Part shown: piece by piece, positions 5,342-5,773 of the stretch | Layout: every line of letters begins with the position of its first letter | Position numbering within the stretch: position 1 is the first letter of the stretch | Program-made: the position numbers and the translations under genes | Source of the DNA: Parcubacteria group bacterium GW2011_GWA2_47_8b | Lineage (GTDB): Bacteria; Patescibacteriota; Minisyncoccia; UBA6257; WO2-44-18 | Reading direction: 5' to 3' | NCBI GenBank assembly: GCA_001003205.1 | Contig: LCOU01000043.1 | Coordinates: forward strand, 1-5,773 | DNA: 5,773 nucleotides | Notes under the pieces: model-generated | Seen by the model: the letters and a program-made list of their open reading frames with translations, nothing else | Databases searched by the model: none | Told to the model about the DNA's origin: nothing

Positions 5342-5369
5342 AGTATATACAAAGCACGCCTCGCTTCAA
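5342..5369 (-). promoter_or_regulatory. Candidate promoter for the two surface-protein genes
   Basis: On the minus strand TTGAAG (5369-5364, four of six) is followed after 16 bp by TATACT (5347-5342, five of six). Transcription would begin near 5335, giving a leader of about 60 nt before ATG 5271. The position, in the only sizeable gap upstream of these genes, supports it; the -35 is weak. Confidence 0.4.
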
Positions 5370-5377
5370 AACGGGGT

Positions 5378-5386
5378 TGTGGATAA
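5378..5386 (-). promoter_or_regulatory. Perfect DnaA-box 9-mer (TTATCCACA on the minus strand)
   Basis: TGTGGATAA on the plus strand is the exact complement of the consensus DnaA box. It lies 7 bp downstream of the nucleotidyltransferase stop in the intergenic gap. I found no second clear box and no dnaA or dnaN nearby, so this is not evidence for an origin. It may be a lone DnaA site or chance. Confidence 0.3.
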
Positions 5387-5393
5387 CTTTTTA

Positions 5394-5773
5394 CTACCAC
5401 TCTTTAATCGCCTTTTCCCAGCGCTCAAAATTGCCGCAATCCTGCCAGCGGCCATTTTTTATTTTGTATCCGCAAAGCTTTCCGTCAGCTGCCAATTTCG
5501 GAAAAATGTCTTTCTCAATCATCAAAAACTCCTTGGACCAATCGGCATATTGAAAAACGCCCGGCTCTAACACATAAAGGCCGGAGGATATGAATTTTGG
5601 CGGCCCGCCTCCTCGGCGGGTTTTGGGTTTTTCCAAAAATTCTTTTATGCGGTCACCGGCCATAACCGGCACTCCATAATCGGATGGGTTCGCCACTTCT
5701 ACCAAAGCAATGGTAGCCAGGGGCTTGTTGGGATTGGTTTTGTGAAATTCAACGAGTTCATATAAATTGAAGT
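5394..5773 (-). CDS. Sugar-phosphate nucleotidyltransferase (NTP_transferase family), C-terminal part (runs off right edge)
   Basis: The frame is open from the right edge to the TAG at 5394-5396, giving about 125 residues. It is the C-terminal half of an NDP-sugar pyrophosphorylase. FNLYELVEFHKTNP and ATIALVEV are followed by DYGVPVMAGDRIKEFLEKP (the family's substrate-binding YGV...EKP segment), SSGLYVLEPGVF (the A/S-G-x-Y strand), IEKDIFPKLAADGKLCGY and GRWQDCGNFERWEKA (the W-x-D-x-G metal-binding segment). The family makes nucleotide sugars such as GDP-mannose or NDP-glucose from a sugar-1-phosphate and an NTP. The N-terminal nucleotide-binding motif is outside the window, so the substrate cannot be named. 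It probably feeds the nearby transferase-flippase pathway. A Thr-Arg-Arg-Gly-Gly-Gly stretch between EKPK and PPKF looks like an extra loop insert encoded by a palindrome. TTG at 5705 is not a real start, because homology continues upstream. Confidence 0.9.
   Translation of the reverse strand, partial: FNLYELVEFHKTNPNKPLATIALVEVANPSDYGVPVMAGDRIKEFLEKPKTRRGGGPPKFISSGLYVLEPGVFQYADWSKEFLMIEKDIFPKLAADGKLCGYKIKNGRWQDCGNFERWEKAIKEW
5604..5624 (+). repeat. GC palindrome with T-run, terminator-shaped, inside the nucleotidyltransferase gene
   Basis: CCCGCC (5604-5609), a 5-nt loop and GGCGGG (5615-5620) are followed directly by TTTT (5621-5624). On the plus strand this has the form of an intrinsic terminator, but it lies within a minus-strand gene and encodes the Arg-Arg-Gly-Gly-Gly loop there. 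It could stop antisense transcription or be a small dispersed palindrome inserted in frame. Confidence 0.45.

Noticed and set aside
5351..5367. Terminator for the nucleotidyltransferase on the minus strand
   Set aside because: Only a 4-bp stem (AAGC/GCTT) with a short T-rich tail is possible, too weak to call.
5272..5393. Replication origin
   Set aside because: Only one clear DnaA box and no dnaA, dnaN or iteron cluster are visible.
5323..5570. Plus-strand frames at 5323-5553 and 5379-5570
   Set aside because: They run antisense to the nucleotidyltransferase C-terminus, which is well supported by family motifs.
1..5773. CRISPR arrays, tRNA or rRNA genes, toxin-antitoxin or defence genes
   Set aside because: No regularly spaced repeats, no cloverleaf-like sequence and no motifs of such genes were seen on either strand.

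Overview
The window reads like a fragment of a Patescibacteria (CPR) genome, most likely a Parcubacteria-type lineage. This is inferred from recognised gene styles: a membrane-anchored DsbA-like thiol oxidoreductase, a Thr/Ser-rich 'ATSTTATST' surface protein, a secreted protein with a peptidoglycan-binding domain and a short C-terminal coiled coil, very tight gene packing, weak Shine-Dalgarno sequences and standard stop codons. No marker gene is present to prove it. There are seven gene loci in three blocks. No rRNA, tRNA, CRISPR array or complete insertion sequence is visible.

Block 1 (1-1052, minus strand) is a two-gene operon. A DsbA-family protein (360-1052) is followed after 6 nt by the start of a CCA-adding/poly(A) polymerase-type tRNA nucleotidyltransferase (1-353), which runs off the left edge. 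Only 23 bp separate the DsbA start from the divergent block 2, and candidate promoters for the two directions overlap there.

Block 2 (1076-3670, plus strand) is a surface-glycan module: a polyprenyl-phosphate sugar-1-phosphate transferase followed by a Wzx-like flippase. The transferase is split into two overlapping frames (1076-1723 and 1653-2294). Roughly 40 residues that normally join the two domains seem to be missing at the junction, which looks like a frameshifting deletion. Between transferase and flippase lies a 105-bp MITE-like element (2301-2405) with perfect 15-bp terminal inverted repeats, flanked by a direct TGAG repeat. Its last base supplies the A of the flippase ATG. Removing it restores a tight TAA-A-ATG gene junction.

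A gene-free gap (3671-3793) with two strong hairpins separates the convergent blocks 2 and 3.

Block 3 (3794-5773, minus strand) holds, in transcription order, the C-terminal part of a sugar nucleotidyltransferase (5394 to the right edge), a 122-bp intergenic region with a candidate promoter, a small dyad and a perfect DnaA-box 9-mer, then two exported proteins: a membrane-anchored Thr/Ser/Ala-rich protein and a secreted peptidoglycan-binding protein.

Taken together the window is about the cell envelope: making activated sugar, loading it on a lipid carrier, flipping it, and displaying or folding exported proteins. I see no clearly new defence or enzymatic system. The most interesting items are the MITE-like element with its start-codon reconstruction and the split sugar transferase.
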